Of a stretch of DNA of 64,000 nt, positions 25,476 through 36,834 are shown piece by piece. Below the pieces are notes generated by a model that worked only from the letters and a program-made list of their open reading frames with translations, ran no database searches and was not told where the DNA came from. The stretch covers positions 1,658,001 to 1,722,000 of the forward strand of contig NZ_CP093337.1 of the NCBI RefSeq assembly GCF_022637395.1, in the 5' to 3' direction. The stretch comes from Shinella sp. H4-D48. Lineage in GTDB: Bacteria; Pseudomonadota; Alphaproteobacteria; Rhizobiales; Rhizobiaceae. Both the position numbers and the translations under genes were made by a program. The number at the start of each line of letters is the position of its first letter. Position 1 is the first letter of the stretch.

Positions 25476-26471
25476 TCAGTCGACGACGTCCTGGGCGGCG
25501 GCCTTCTGGTCGTTGTCCTTCTCGTCGAGCAGCACCTCGACATCCGTGTTGACGCCGGCCTGCACGTTGAAATCGCGCTGGTAGATGTGATTCTTGTTGC
25601 GGGCGACGGCGATATAGCTGCCTTCCGCCAGAACGAGCGTCGGGAAGGCGCCGACGCTTTCCGACACGGTGTCGCCCGAGGAGGTGAGGATCGACCAGGC
25701 GGTATCCGCGATCGCCTCGCCGCCCGGCTCGGCGACGAGCTTGAGCGTCAGCTTGGCGGCGCGGTGCTGGATGGTGGCGCGCGTCAGCTTGCCGGCCTCC
25801 ACCTGGATATCGGCGCGGATGACCGCGTTGACCGTGCCGTAATCGGAGACGACATGGTAGGTGCCGGCGTTGAGCCGCACGACGGAATTCGGCTTCACAT
25901 CGGCGACGACGAGGTTGCGTTCGCCATCCTCGCGGACCTCCGACGAATAGACGGAAAAGCTCAGTTCCTTCGGCGGTATGCGGACGTCCGAGCCGGAGAC
26001 GGCATTCAGCATGATGCCGCCGGCATCGAGCACCATCACCTGCTTGTCGACCTTGCCCTGATCGGGAACGACAAGCTTCTTGGTGGCGCCGGCGCGGCCG
26101 AAGGCGACGTTGACGAAATATTCGCCCGGCACGAGTTGGAAAGCCGCCGTGCCGCCTTCGGAGGTCGCGAGCAGCGGCAATTTGCCGTCGGCCGCCGGAA
26201 TGGGCGAGAAGACGCGCCAGGTCAGGCCGCTGCGCATCGGCTGGCCGTCCTTGGTCAGCAGCGCCTCGCAGGTGACGTCACGCAGATTGTTCGGCGTCGC
26301 TTCTCCCGTCACGATGGGGTTGAAGGAAGTGAGCTTGCCACCCTTCACGGCGGGCTTGGAAATCTGGGAAAAGCTCTCGACCGTGTCCTGCGCGTAAACC
26401 GGCGCGAGGGAGGAGGCAAGGCTCGCAAGGGCGAGACTTACGACAGCGACAGGATGGAGAGGCATGCGCAT
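25476..26471 (-). CDS. Secreted hypothetical protein, 331 residues
   Basis: With the ATG at 26471 the protein begins with a signal peptide (about 1-28, ending PVYA before QDTVESF). The rest is rich in beta strand and looks like several carboxypeptidase-regulatory or Ig-like beta sandwiches: for example GEYFVNVAFGRAGATKKLVV, AGTYHVVSDYGTVNAVI and EGSYIAVARNKNHIYQRDF share the same strand pattern G-x-Y-x-V. The tail is acidic. It is conserved in rhizobia as far as memory goes, but the function is unknown. It converges with the acyltransferase and is divergent from the nitroreductase gene. Confidence 0.78.
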   Translation of the reverse strand: MRMPLHPVAVVSLALASLASSLAPVYAQDTVESFSQISKPAVKGGKLTSFNPIVTGEATPNNLRDVTCEALLTKDGQPMRSGLTWRVFSPIPAADGKLPLLATSEGGTAAFQLVPGEYFVNVAFGRAGATKKLVVPDQGKVDKQVMVLDAGGIMLNAVSGSDVRIPPKELSFSVYSSEVREDGERNLVVADVKPNSVVRLNAGTYHVVSDYGTVNAVIRADIQVEAGKLTRATIQHRAAKLTLKLVAEPGGEAIADTAWSILTSSGDTVSESVGAFPTLVLAEGSYIAVARNKNHIYQRDFNVQAGVNTDVEVLLDEKDNDQKAAAQDVVD

Positions 26472-26712
26472 GGACTGGTTGACTTCCTGACTGTAAGGCT
26501 CCACTTGAGGAGCCGGCACAGGGACTGTTGTGAATGCTTGATGACGGGCTGCAAATGGCGATTTCCGCGCTTCCGGTGCGGGCGGACTTTCGTACGCTTC
26601 GCTCCGATGCTCGGCATCCCCAATTTCGCCGGACCCTGACGCATTTCCAAACAGTCCCGAATGGCATTTTCAAGGCCGCTTTCGCGCGCCAAGGTATTGG
26701 AACTCTCTCCCG

Positions 26713-27297
26713 ATGAAAACCGAAATCAAGCTGATCGACTACCTTTCGACCCGCCGGTCCATTCCCGCCTTCCAGATGGGCGAGCCCGGCCCCTCCAAAG
26801 AGGAGGTCGAGGCGATGCTGACGCTTGCTTCGCGCGTGCCCGACCACGGCAAGCTCGCGCCATGGCGTTTCATCGTCTACCGTGGTGCGGAGCGCAAGCG
26901 CATCAGCGAGGCGCTGGCGACGATCGCGATGGGCGACAAGCCCGATCTCTCGGAGGAGATGGTGAAGGTGGAGAAGACGCGGCTGACCCGGGCGCCCGTC
27001 GTGGTTGCCGTCGTCAGCCGTGCCGCGCCGCATTTCAAGATCCCGGAATGGGAGCAGGTCATGTCTGCCGGCGCGGTCTGCCTCAACCTCGTCATGGCGG
27101 CTAACGCACACGGTTATGCTTCCAACTGGCTGACCGAATGGTACGCCTTCGACGCCCGCGCCTATCCGATCCTCGGCATCAACGAAGGTGAAAAGGTCGC
27201 CGGTTTCATCCATATCGGCACGGCGACCGTGCCGCCGACGGAGCGGCCGCGTCCCGAGCTTTCGGATATCGTGACATGGGTGGGCGATGACGCCTGA
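26713..27297 (+). CDS. Nitroreductase-family FMN oxidoreductase
   Basis: This 194-residue protein has the nitroreductase fold: [20 protein letters not shown] at the N-terminus, [17 protein letters not shown], and the late [14 protein letters not shown] and [14 protein letters not shown]. Such enzymes use FMN and NAD(P)H to reduce nitro compounds or quinones; the YdjA-like short form matches best. The stop codon overlaps the start of the flavin reductase gene by 11 bp, so the two are co-translated. Confidence 0.92.
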   Translation: MKTEIKLIDYLSTRRSIPAFQMGEPGPSKEEVEAMLTLASRVPDHGKLAPWRFIVYRGAERKRISEALATIAMGDKPDLSEEMVKVEKTRLTRAPVVVAVVSRAAPHFKIPEWEQVMSAGAVCLNLVMAANAHGYASNWLTEWYAFDARAYPILGINEGEKVAGFIHIGTATVPPTERPRPELSDIVTWVGDDA

Positions 27298-27910
27298 CGC
27301 GCTGTTCTACGAGGCGGCGCAAAACGCGCACGGGCTGCGGCACGATCCCTTCAAGGCGATCGTCGCGCCGCGCCCGATCGGCTGGATCGGCACCAAGGCC
27401 GCGGACGGACGGGTGAATCTTTCGCCCTATTCGTTCTTCAATGCGGTGGCCGACCGGCCAAAGCTGGTGATGTTCTCCTCCAGCGGCCACAAGGACAGCG
27501 TGACGAATATCGAAGAGACGGGCGTCTTCACCTGCTCGCTCGCCAGCCATCATCTGGCGAAGGAGATGAATGCAAGCTCGATCGCCGTGCCGCGCGGGGT
27601 CGACGAATTCGAGATCGCGGGGCTGACGCCGGTCAGCGCGCGGCTCGTCGATGCCCCCCATGTGGGTGAGGCCTATGCGGCACTCGAATGCCGCATGACG
27701 CAGATCCTGCGGCCGCTCGATCTCGAGGGGCGCGAGACGGACAACTGGGTCGTGTTCGGCCAGGTGGTGGGTATCCATATCAGCGCGGAAATCCTGCGCG
27801 ACGGCATGGTCGACATGGCCGTGGCGCGGCCGCTCGGGCGCATGGGCTATATGGATTACACCGATGGCGGCACGGGCGTTTTCGCCATGGTTCGCCCCAA
27901 GGCGGACTGA
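27287..27910 (+). CDS. Flavin reductase-like domain protein
   Basis: This 207-residue protein is a flavin reductase-like FMN-binding protein. Motifs are [40 protein letters not shown] and [18 protein letters not shown]. Members bind FMN and either reduce it or act as small flavoenzymes in DIM6/NTAB-type reactions. It overlaps the nitroreductase gene (27287-27297), which suggests a joint redox role. The partner substrate is unknown. Confidence 0.92.
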   Translation: MTPDALFYEAAQNAHGLRHDPFKAIVAPRPIGWIGTKAADGRVNLSPYSFFNAVADRPKLVMFSSSGHKDSVTNIEETGVFTCSLASHHLAKEMNASSIAVPRGVDEFEIAGLTPVSARLVDAPHVGEAYAALECRMTQILRPLDLEGRETDNWVVFGQVVGIHISAEILRDGMVDMAVARPLGRMGYMDYTDGGTGVFAMVRPKAD

Positions 27911-27917
27911 TGGCGCG

Positions 27918-28541
27918 TCAGCCGCGGTGATAGGTCGCTTCGATAATGGCGGCCTGGGCTGCGTTGTGTGCGACCCGGCCGTAGAAGCCCTCGTCCTGCG
28001 AGATTTCACAGTTCCGCTGAAGGGCGCCGCCTTCGAGATCGATAGCGCCGTCATAGGCGGGAACGCCGGCGGCCGCTGCGGCGAGCAATACTCCCCCGCG
28101 CGCCGCTGCGAAGGCAACTGTCCACTCGCCGTTTTCAGTGTGCGGCGTTGCAGTTGGGAGTGCGTTTTCCAGCGCGAAACGATCCCAGACCAGCGCGGCC
28201 AGCCGTGTCGACTTTCCGGAGAGGCTGTCGGGGGCTATCGGGGCAGGCAGGATTCCGTTCGTCAGGGCGAGGATGAGCGTGGTGCCATCCGCATGCTCCA
28301 GTTGCGCTTCTGCCACCGAAAGCAGGGTTGCGACGCGCTGGATGTCGGCCCCATTCCGGCAGCCGGCAAGACCGATCATCGGCGTGCCGGCGGCAAGGAT
28401 CGTGCGCAGGTCTTCCACGGTCGATTCGCTATCCACGATGGGAAAGGTGTGCCCGGTCTCTATTGGGCCGGGGTCACGGCTGGCCGTTGCCGCGCGCGCG
28501 GCGAGGGGCATGAAGAAGAGGGCGCGGGGCAGCGTTTTCAT
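27918..28541 (-). CDS. HpcH/HpaI aldolase / citrate lyase beta-like protein, probably degenerate
   Basis: This 207-residue protein looks like a shortened CitE-type barrel. The late segment AYDGAIDLEGGALQRNCEIS and QDEGFYGRVAHNAAQAAIIE follows the CitE pattern in which the conserved end is DxxGLxxxCxxxxxxGFxGKxxIHPxQ, but the IHP is replaced by AHN. The early segment ALFFMPLAAR parallels the CitE start RSLLFVPG, and the LEDAV region with the metal-binding acidic residue is not seen. It is shorter than the usual 270-300 residues. It may be inactive or have a changed role. Confidence 0.55.
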   Translation of the reverse strand: MKTLPRALFFMPLAARAATASRDPGPIETGHTFPIVDSESTVEDLRTILAAGTPMIGLAGCRNGADIQRVATLLSVAEAQLEHADGTTLILALTNGILPAPIAPDSLSGKSTRLAALVWDRFALENALPTATPHTENGEWTVAFAAARGGVLLAAAAAGVPAYDGAIDLEGGALQRNCEISQDEGFYGRVAHNAAQAAIIEATYHRG

Positions 28542-28668
28542 GCCTCTTCTTAAGGGGCGGGACCTCTGTCTGGCAATGACCGGGGCGTTAACGGATATGG
28601 TGAACCAATCTTAAACACTTTGCCGATAGGGTCATTTTACTAGAAGTCGCAGGCGTTTGGGGCGTCCA

Positions 28669-29796
28669 TTGATCGTTCATGCATTCCTCCGTTGGATCGA
28701 GACCGCGCGGGCAGCCGACAGGGCCAAGGCTGCCAGCGTTCTGGCGCGGGCCTATGCGAAGGCGCGCATTGCACCCGGTGACCGGCGCGCCGCCGAGATG
28801 GCGATGATCTTCCTGCTCGACGATCCCGCGCCCAAGGTGCGGCTGGCGTTGGCCGAGGCACTTGCGTCCTGCGCCGACGCGCCGCGTGCCGTGATCCTGC
28901 CGCTTGCCGAGGACCAGCCCGAGATCGCGGCCCATATCATTCTGTGTTCGTGCCTGCTGACGGATGCCGATCTGGTCGATCTTGCCGCCAAGGGCAGCGA
29001 CGTGACGCGCATGCTGATCGCCAATCGCAGCCATGTCTCGCGGGCGGTCTCCGCCGCCCTTGCCGAGGTGGGGGGCGTCGAGGACGTGCTGGCGCTTCTG
29101 GAAAACGAAGGCGCCATGCTATCGCGTCGCAGCCTGACGCGCATTGCCGAGCGGCTGGGTCATGACGCGGATATCCGCGCGCTGCTGCTCGACCGCGATG
29201 ACCTGCCGAGCGATGCACGACATGGGCTTGTCGAGAAGGTCGGCACGGCGCTTGCGGGCTTCGGTCTCATCCAGGCGGCGGTGGGAACGGGCCGGGTCGA
29301 GCGTATCACGCGTGAAGCGTGCGATGTTGCGACGATCGGCATAGTGGCCGAAGTTGCTGCCGCGGAAATGCCGGCGCTGGTCGAACATCTTCGCGTCACG
29401 GGCCGGCTGACGCCGGTTTTCCTGATGCATGCGCTGTGCACCGGCCGTGCGGAATTCTTCGTTGCCGCCATTGCCAACCTGTCCGGCCAGGAGGAACGAC
29501 GGGTTCGCTCCATCCTGTCCGATGGCCGAGAGGCGGCCGTGCGGGCGCTCTACGAAACCACCGGGCTCGGCGCCGATGTCAGCGCGCTCTTTGCCGAGGC
29601 GACAATGCTCTGGCGGCGCGAGGCCAAGGGCGGGGACGGGCTGCATTCCGTTTCAGAGATGCTTTTGGTGCGCAGCCGCGCCATGGGCAATGCCGCCTGC
29701 CAGGCGATGCTCGAACTGGTCGAGCGCCTTGCCATTGCCGAACAGCGCCAGACGGCGCGCAGCTATGCGCTGATCGCCACGCGAGAGGCTGCCTGA
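28669..29796 (+). CDS. DUF2336 domain protein
   Basis: This 375-residue protein is helical throughout and fits DUF2336, an alphaproteobacterial family built of HEAT-like repeats: LIVHAFLRWIETARAADRAK at the start, LDDPAPKVRLALAEALASC, and HVSRAVSAALAEVGGVEDV. The TTG at 28669 gives the typical family start and has GGGGCG upstream; a further TTG at 28657 is possible. No enzymatic motif is visible. Family members are thought to serve as scaffolds or regulators. Confidence 0.85.
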   Translation: MIVHAFLRWIETARAADRAKAASVLARAYAKARIAPGDRRAAEMAMIFLLDDPAPKVRLALAEALASCADAPRAVILPLAEDQPEIAAHIILCSCLLTDADLVDLAAKGSDVTRMLIANRSHVSRAVSAALAEVGGVEDVLALLENEGAMLSRRSLTRIAERLGHDADIRALLLDRDDLPSDARHGLVEKVGTALAGFGLIQAAVGTGRVERITREACDVATIGIVAEVAAAEMPALVEHLRVTGRLTPVFLMHALCTGRAEFFVAAIANLSGQEERRVRSILSDGREAAVRALYETTGLGADVSALFAEATMLWRREAKGGDGLHSVSEMLLVRSRAMGNAACQAMLELVERLAIAEQRQTARSYALIATREAA

Positions 29797-29844
29797 CGAC
29801 AGGATTCGTCCGATCCAGCCGTCAGCACATCGTTTTTTAGGCAA

Positions 29845-30273
29845 TCAGTCGGCGAAGCGTTTGGCGACCCAGGAATAGCCGTCCTCGGCATAGCGTATCG
29901 GCGTGGTGACGGCAGCCTTCAGGGACTGGCGATCGGGAATGGCCTTCTTCAGGAAACTCAGCGTGCGTGCCGCAAGGCCCTGACGAGCCTCGACCGTTTC
30001 TGCCGGCACTGGCAGCGGGGTCTGGACGGTCGTGTCGGCGGGCGTGGGATCGGGTGTCGGCGTGACTTCCGCCGTCATGCGGTCGCTGGCGGTTTCACAC
30101 ACTGCCACGATGACCGGATAGTTCTTGTCCTGATGGCGGTTGATATAGGTTTCCGCCTGCGCATCGCAGAGCGCCACGCTCTGCCAGGAACGGTCGACCG
30201 TATCGATATAATGGCACTGGGTTGCGCTGTCGTCGCAGCCCATGAGCGTCATGACGATGAGCGCAGCTTTCAT
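29845..30273 (-). CDS. Conserved hypothetical exported protein, 142 residues
   Basis: The ATG at 30273 has GGAG eight bases upstream and gives a short, weakly hydrophobic N-terminus MKAALIVMTLMGCDDSATQC that may be a signal peptide or lipoprotein-like start (Cys at 13). Several Cys residues (13, 20, about 36 and 54) suggest a secreted protein with disulfides. The later part is Pro/Thr-rich (about 62-85). No family is recognised. It is 18 bp from parE's 3' end, on the same strand. Confidence 0.65.
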   Translation of the reverse strand: MKAALIVMTLMGCDDSATQCHYIDTVDRSWQSVALCDAQAETYINRHQDKNYPVIVAVCETASDRMTAEVTPTPDPTPADTTVQTPLPVPAETVEARQGLAARTLSFLKKAIPDRQSLKAAVTTPIRYAEDGYSWVAKRFAD

Positions 30274-30342
30274 GGCCGTTTCTCCGGGATCGGTGCTGCC
30301 GGTTAGAGGCCGGCAATCGCGCAAAAGTAAGGCATTTCCGAC

Positions 30343-32400
30343 TCAGATATCGAGGTTGTCGGCAAAGACCGCACGCTCCTGGATGAAGCGGAAACGTGCC
30401 TCGGGCTTCGTGCCCATCAGGTCGTCAACGGCGGTGCGGGTGCCCTCGAAATCGACGTCATCGATGGCGACCTTGAGAAGCGTGCGCTTCTTCGGATCCA
30501 TCGTCGTTTCCTTGAGCTGGGCCGGCAGCATTTCACCCAGACCCTTGAAGCGTCCGATCTCGACCTTGCCGCGTCCGTTGAACTCGGTGCGCATTAGCTC
30601 CTCGCGGTGCGCATCGTCGCGGGCATAGAGCGTCTTGCCGCCTTGTGTGAGGCGGTAGAGCGGCGGGACCGCAAGGTAGAGGTGGCCGCCACGGATCAGA
30701 TCCGGCATCTCCTGATAGAAGAAAGTGATGAGCAGCGAGGCGATATGCGCGCCGTCGACATCGGCATCGGTCATGACGATGACGCGGTCGTAACGCAGGT
30801 CCTCGTCGCGGTATTTCGAGCGCGTACCGCAGCCGAGCGCCTGAACCAGATCGGAAATCTGCTGGTTGGCACCGAGCTTTTCGCGGCCGGCGCTGGCGAC
30901 GTTGAGGATTTTTCCGCGCAACGGCAGGATGGCCTGGTTGGCGCGGTTGCGCGCCTGCTTGGCGGAGCCGCCGGCCGAATCGCCCTCGACGATGAAGAGT
31001 TCCGCACCCTCGGCGGAGCTCTGCGAGCAGTCGGCGAGCTTGCCGGGCAGGCGCAGCTTGCGCACGGCGGTCTTGCGCGAAACTTCCTTTTCCTTGCGGC
31101 GGCGCATGCGCTCTTCGGCGCGCTCGATCACCCATTCGAGTAGCTTGGCGGCTTCGGCCGGGTTATCGGCAAGATAGTGGTCGAACGGGTCGCGCAGCGC
31201 GTTCTCGACAATGCGCTGGGCCTCGACGGTAGCCAGCTTGTCCTTGGTCTGGCCGACGAATTCCGGCTCACGGATGAAGACGGAGAGCATGCCGACCGCC
31301 GAAATCATCACATCGTCGGTGGTGACGTCCTTGGCGCGTTTGTTCTGGGTCAGCTCGGCGTAGTTCTTGAGGCCCTTGGTGAGCGCGATGCGCAAGCCCG
31401 CCTCGTGCGTGCCGCCATCGGCCGTGGGGATGGTGTTGCAATAGGAGTGGATGAGCGAATCGCCACCGTACCAGGTGACGGCCCATTCCAGCGAGCCGTG
31501 GCCGCCCGACTTCTCGCTCTTGCCGGCGAAGATTTCGCGCGTGACGGTGTAGTCCTTGCCAAGCGTGGCCTGCAGATAATCCTTCAGGCCGCCGGGGAAG
31601 TGGAAGACCGCCTTTTCGGGCGTCTCGGATCCCTCGGGCAGGAGCGCGGGATCGCAGCTCCAGCGGATTTCGACGCCGCCGAAGAGATAGGCCTTGGAGC
31701 GTGCCATGCGGAAGACACGGCCGGGATCGAAGCGGGCATGCGCGCCGAAAATCTCCGGATCCGGGTGGAAGCGAACCTTCGTGCCACGGCGGTTGTGCAC
31801 GTCGCCGAGCTCTTCCAGCCCGCCGACCGGCTTGCCGCGCGAAAAGCGCTGGCGATAGAGCTTCTTGTTGCGGGCGACCTCGACCTCGAGCTGATCCGAC
31901 AGCGCGTTGACGACGGACACGCCGACGCCGTGCAGGCCGCCGGATGTCTCATAGGCCTTGCCGTCGAACTTGCCGCCGGCATGCAGCACGGTGAGGATGA
32001 CCTCGAGCGTCGACTTGCCCGGCATCTGCGGATGGTTCTCGACCGGGATGCCGCGGCCGTTGTCGGTGACGGTCAGGAAGCCCTCGGCATCGAGATGGAC
32101 CTCGATGAAATTGGCGTGGCCGGCGACGGCCTCGTCCATCGAGTTGTCGATGACTTCGGCGAAGAGGTGGTGCAGCGCCTTCTCGTCCGTGCCGCCGATA
32201 TACATGCCGGGACGCATGCGCACCGGCTCCAGCCCTTCCAGCACGCGGATCGCCGAGGCGTCGTAATCGCCGCCGACAGCCGGCGGGGCCGGCACTGGTA
32301 CCGCGACGGCGCGCGGCATGGGCTTTTCCTCCCGCGCCACGGGTTCCGGGGCGGGCTGGGATGGCAGGCTGGCGAAAAGGTCGTTGCTGTCGTCTTGCAT
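30343..32400 (-). CDS. parE: DNA topoisomerase IV subunit B
   Basis: ParE is the ATPase subunit of the enzyme that unlinks daughter chromosomes. With the ATG at 32400 the protein has 685 residues. The GHKL ATPase has EVIDNSMDEAVAG, VTDNGRGIPVENHPQ and GGLHGVGVSVVNALSD; the TOPRIM part has FIVEGDSAGGSAKQARN and VIVMTDADVDGAHIASLL. The N-terminal 50 residues are a Pro/Ala linker (about 12-45). The C-terminus ends FIQERAVFADNLDI, typical of ParE/GyrB. The partner parC is not in the window. Confidence 0.97.
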   Translation of the reverse strand: MQDDSNDLFASLPSQPAPEPVAREEKPMPRAVAVPVPAPPAVGGDYDASAIRVLEGLEPVRMRPGMYIGGTDEKALHHLFAEVIDNSMDEAVAGHANFIEVHLDAEGFLTVTDNGRGIPVENHPQMPGKSTLEVILTVLHAGGKFDGKAYETSGGLHGVGVSVVNALSDQLEVEVARNKKLYRQRFSRGKPVGGLEELGDVHNRRGTKVRFHPDPEIFGAHARFDPGRVFRMARSKAYLFGGVEIRWSCDPALLPEGSETPEKAVFHFPGGLKDYLQATLGKDYTVTREIFAGKSEKSGGHGSLEWAVTWYGGDSLIHSYCNTIPTADGGTHEAGLRIALTKGLKNYAELTQNKRAKDVTTDDVMISAVGMLSVFIREPEFVGQTKDKLATVEAQRIVENALRDPFDHYLADNPAEAAKLLEWVIERAEERMRRRKEKEVSRKTAVRKLRLPGKLADCSQSSAEGAELFIVEGDSAGGSAKQARNRANQAILPLRGKILNVASAGREKLGANQQISDLVQALGCGTRSKYRDEDLRYDRVIVMTDADVDGAHIASLLITFFYQEMPDLIRGGHLYLAVPPLYRLTQGGKTLYARDDAHREELMRTEFNGRGKVEIGRFKGLGEMLPAQLKETTMDPKKRTLLKVAIDDVDFEGTRTAVDDLMGTKPEARFRFIQERAVFADNLDI

Positions 32401-32608
32401 GGGCCGTTCAGAGTTTGTTCCGTCTGCCGCTTTCAGCCGTCGATCCCTGCGGAGCGAGGCGTGGCGGAGTGAGGTGGGCGGCGAATCACTTGCGACTCTG
32501 CCAGATTCTGCGGGTTTTCGCGAACTCGGGCTGCACCGTCCGCGCCACGAGGATTGCTTTGCATCCGGGCGAATGGCAAGTATCGCCACCCCAAGGGAGT
32601 GCGTGTTC

Positions 32609-33493
32609 ATGGCTCAGTCCACAGTTGATTGCCTTCGTCGGTTCGTTCTGGCCGCCGTTTTCACCGGGCTGGCGGCCCATCAGGCGTCGGCACTCACGCT
32701 CAAGCCTTGGAAGGACGAGCTGTTCGGCTACGGCACTGTGGTGGAAACGGCCGATGACGGGGCGCTGCGCGTCGTCGATTATCAGGAAATGCGCGACATC
32801 AACGGGCGCGACCAGGTGCCGGAGCGGCGCGTGAAATCCGCCTATGTCTCGACGGCGGTGAAGAAGGCGACGCAGGCGGTGACGGTCGATACGCCGGTCG
32901 GCAAGCTCGATGTCGCCATGACCGGCAAGGGCGAGGGGGCGGCCTTCACCGTGATCTTCATCCACGGCCGCGGCGGCGACCGGCGGCTCGGCAACAACGA
33001 CTGGACCTTCGGCGGCAACTTCAACCGCCTGAAGAACCTCGCGGTGCAGAACGGTGGCGTCTATTACGCGCCGAGCGTGCCGTCGTTCGACGATGCCGGA
33101 GCGGCGCGCATTTCCGGCCTTATCCTGCGGGCCAAGGCGCTCTCGCCCGATGCGCCCGTCATTCTCGCCTGCGCCTCCATGGGCAGTTTCATCTGCGCGC
33201 GTGTGGTGCGCGACGCCACGGCGGTGAAAAGCCTGTCCGGCATGGTGCTGATGGGCGGGGCGGCGGATGGCGACTATGCCAAGACGCCGGCCTTCAAGGC
33301 CAAGCTGCCGGTCTATTTCACCCATGGCGACAGCGACAAGGTCTATGCGGCCAACGACCAGATCGCGGTGTTCCGCAAGCTGCGCAAGGCCGGCATTCCG
33401 ACACGCTTCGTGCTGTTCCAGACCGGCGGCCACGGCACGCCGGTGCGCATGACCGACTGGCGCGAAACGCTGAATTTCCTGCTGGCACGCTGA
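32609..33493 (+). CDS. Exported alpha/beta hydrolase
   Basis: This 294-residue protein has an N-terminal signal (about 1-28, ending HQASA). The fold shows [20 protein letters not shown], the nucleophile elbow [11 protein letters not shown] with the Ser in A-S-M-G, the acid in THGDSDKVY, and a His in TGGHGTPVR. It probably is a periplasmic esterase or peptidase. The ATG at 32609 is used; one at 32573 would precede the signal with a poor N-terminus. It is divergent from parE and lies 98 bp before tpiA. Confidence 0.82.
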   Translation: MAQSTVDCLRRFVLAAVFTGLAAHQASALTLKPWKDELFGYGTVVETADDGALRVVDYQEMRDINGRDQVPERRVKSAYVSTAVKKATQAVTVDTPVGKLDVAMTGKGEGAAFTVIFIHGRGGDRRLGNNDWTFGGNFNRLKNLAVQNGGVYYAPSVPSFDDAGAARISGLILRAKALSPDAPVILACASMGSFICARVVRDATAVKSLSGMVLMGGAADGDYAKTPAFKAKLPVYFTHGDSDKVYAANDQIAVFRKLRKAGIPTRFVLFQTGGHGTPVRMTDWRETLNFLLAR

Positions 33494-33591
33494 ATCGGGA
33501 TAGGGGGCGAAGGCTCGCGCCATGCCTTTCCTTGGCCACGCCGATTTGCTACGCCCCATGCGACCCGAGAATTCAAGGACAGGGAGGCCTC

Positions 33592-34362
33592 ATGACACCG
33601 GATGTAACACCGCTCGTCGCCGGGAACTGGAAGATGAACGGCACGCGCGCATCGCTCGACCAGATCAAGGCGATGGCCGAAGGCGTGAAGGGGCCGCTTT
33701 CCGAGAAGGTGGAAACGCTGATCTGCCCGCCGGCGACGCTGCTTTATGTGGCGACGGCGCTTTGCGACGACAGCCCGCTGCTGATCGGCGCGCAGGATTG
33801 CCATGAAAAGGCATCCGGTGCGCATACCGGCGATATTTCCGCCGAAATGATCGCAGACTGCTTCGGCACCCATGTGATCGTCGGCCATTCCGAGCGCCGC
33901 ACCGACCACAAGGAAAGCGATGCGCTGGTGCGCGCCAAGGCGGAAATCGCTCATGCCAACGACCTCGTCGCCATCATCTGCATCGGCGAGACGGGCGACG
34001 AGCGCAAGGCGGGCAAGACGCTGGACGTGCTGAAAAGCCAGCTGGCAGCCTCGGTGCCGGACGGGGCGACGGCCGAAAACACCGTGATCGCCTACGAGCC
34101 GGTCTGGGCGATCGGCACGGGACTGACGCCGACGGCACGGGACGTGGAAGAGGCGCATGCCTTCATGCGTGCGGAACTTTCGACACGCTTTGCCGGCGAA
34201 GGCGCCAAGATGCGCATTCTCTATGGCGGTTCCGTCAAGCCGGGCAATGCTGGGGAATTGATGGGCGTCGCCAATGTCGACGGCGCGCTGATCGGCGGGG
34301 CGAGCTTGAAATCGGACGATTTCCTTGCCATCTACCGCGCCTATGAAGCGCTGACGGCATAA
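33592..34362 (+). CDS. tpiA: Triose-phosphate isomerase
   Basis: The enzyme interconverts dihydroxyacetone phosphate and glyceraldehyde 3-phosphate. The 256-residue protein has the complete signature: [13 protein letters not shown] (Asn and Lys), [14 protein letters not shown] (His), the active-site Glu in [14 protein letters not shown], and the phosphate-binding [11 protein letters not shown]. The ATG at 33592 follows an AGGGAGG ribosome-binding site. It is followed by a long stem-loop zone and secG. Confidence 0.97.
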   Translation: MTPDVTPLVAGNWKMNGTRASLDQIKAMAEGVKGPLSEKVETLICPPATLLYVATALCDDSPLLIGAQDCHEKASGAHTGDISAEMIADCFGTHVIVGHSERRTDHKESDALVRAKAEIAHANDLVAIICIGETGDERKAGKTLDVLKSQLAASVPDGATAENTVIAYEPVWAIGTGLTPTARDVEEAHAFMRAELSTRFAGEGAKMRILYGGSVKPGNAGELMGVANVDGALIGGASLKSDDFLAIYRAYEALTA

Positions 34363-34363
34363 G

Positions 34364-34406
34364 CCCTTTTGCAGCCTCTTCCGTCTGCCTGCAAAAGGGC
34401 AGGCGG
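34364..34406 (+). other. Two alternative stem-loops between tpiA and secG
   Basis: CCCTTTTGCAG (34364-34374) is a perfect 11-bp match to CTGCAAAAGGG (34389-34399). An overlapping hairpin CCGTCTGCC (34381-34389) / GGCAGGCGG (34398-34406) shares bases with it, so only one can form at a time. Neither has a U-run. It may regulate or process the tpiA 3' end. Confidence 0.5.
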
Positions 34407-34493
34407 ATTGACCGCTGGGGCTTGGAATGGCGCACGGCTTGGTATATTGAGCCGCAAACCTGAAATTTGGCCGCTTGGCCGGGATAGCTAAAC

Positions 34494-35015
34494 ATGCAGA
34501 CCATCTTGCTCGTCATTTATCTCATGGTCGTCGTCGCGCTGATCGGCGTCGTGCTGATCCAGCGCTCGGAAGGCGGCGGCCTCGGCATTGGCGGCGGCTC
34601 CGGCTTCATGTCGGCGCGCGGCACGGCCAATGCCCTGACGCGCACGACGGCGATCCTCGCGACGCTGTTCTTCGTTCTGGCGCTCGGCATGGGCATCTAC
34701 TCCCGTTACGAGACGCGCCCGACCGACATTCTCGATCGTATTCCCGGCACGACGGGCACCGGCGGCGTCCTCGACGCGCTCGGTGGCGGCCAGAGCCAGC
34801 AGGACGGCGGCGCCCAGCAGAACCAGGGCACTCAGAACCAGGGCACTCAGGGCCAGGGCACGGGCAACACCACCAACCAGACGCCCGCAACGACCGGCAC
34901 CGACGCCGTTCCGACCGAAGGCGGCAACGCCACCACCGGCGCGGGCGAAACGCCCGCCACGACGGGCGGCGCAGCGGAGACCGGCGGCAACACCGGCGTC
35001 CCGAGCGGCCAGTAA
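34494..35015 (+). CDS. secG: Preprotein translocase subunit SecG
   Basis: SecG is a small subunit of the SecYEG channel. The first 75 residues have the two membrane helices (about 3-22 and 53-72) and the family stretch VLIQRSEGGGLGIGGGSGF. The remaining 100 residues are a low-complexity tail rich in Gln, Gly, Thr and Asn with repeated (T/G)QNQGTQ units, longer than in most SecG proteins (about 75-110 residues). Long disordered tails occur in alphaproteobacterial SecG. It precedes pyrG and ends at a strong terminator. Confidence 0.93.
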   Translation: MQTILLVIYLMVVVALIGVVLIQRSEGGGLGIGGGSGFMSARGTANALTRTTAILATLFFVLALGMGIYSRYETRPTDILDRIPGTTGTGGVLDALGGGQSQQDGGAQQNQGTQNQGTQGQGTGNTTNQTPATTGTDAVPTEGGNATTGAGETPATTGGAAETGGNTGVPSGQ

Positions 35016-35038
35016 GCCGAAGCAAGCAAAAACAATCC

Positions 35039-35070
35039 GGCCGGTTGGCAAAACCAACCGGCCTTCTTCT
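35039..35070 (+). terminator. Intrinsic terminator after secG
   Basis: GGCCGGTTGG (35039-35048) and CCAACCGGCC (35054-35063) form a perfect 10-bp stem with a five-base loop, followed by TTCTTCT. Confidence 0.82.
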
Positions 35071-35076
35071 GTGTAA

Positions 35077-36789
<1,713 letters not shown>

Positions 36790-36805
36790 GGTAGGATTTC
36801 AAAAA

Positions 36806-36833
36806 AAAGCCCGGCATTTCTGCCGGGCTTTTT
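36806..36833. terminator. Bidirectional terminator between pyrG and the MFS gene
   Basis: AAAGCCCGGCA and TGCCGGGCTTT form an 11-bp stem with a four-base loop (TTTC), with A- and T-runs on both sides. It serves both convergent genes. Confidence 0.88.
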
Positions 36834-36834
36834 G

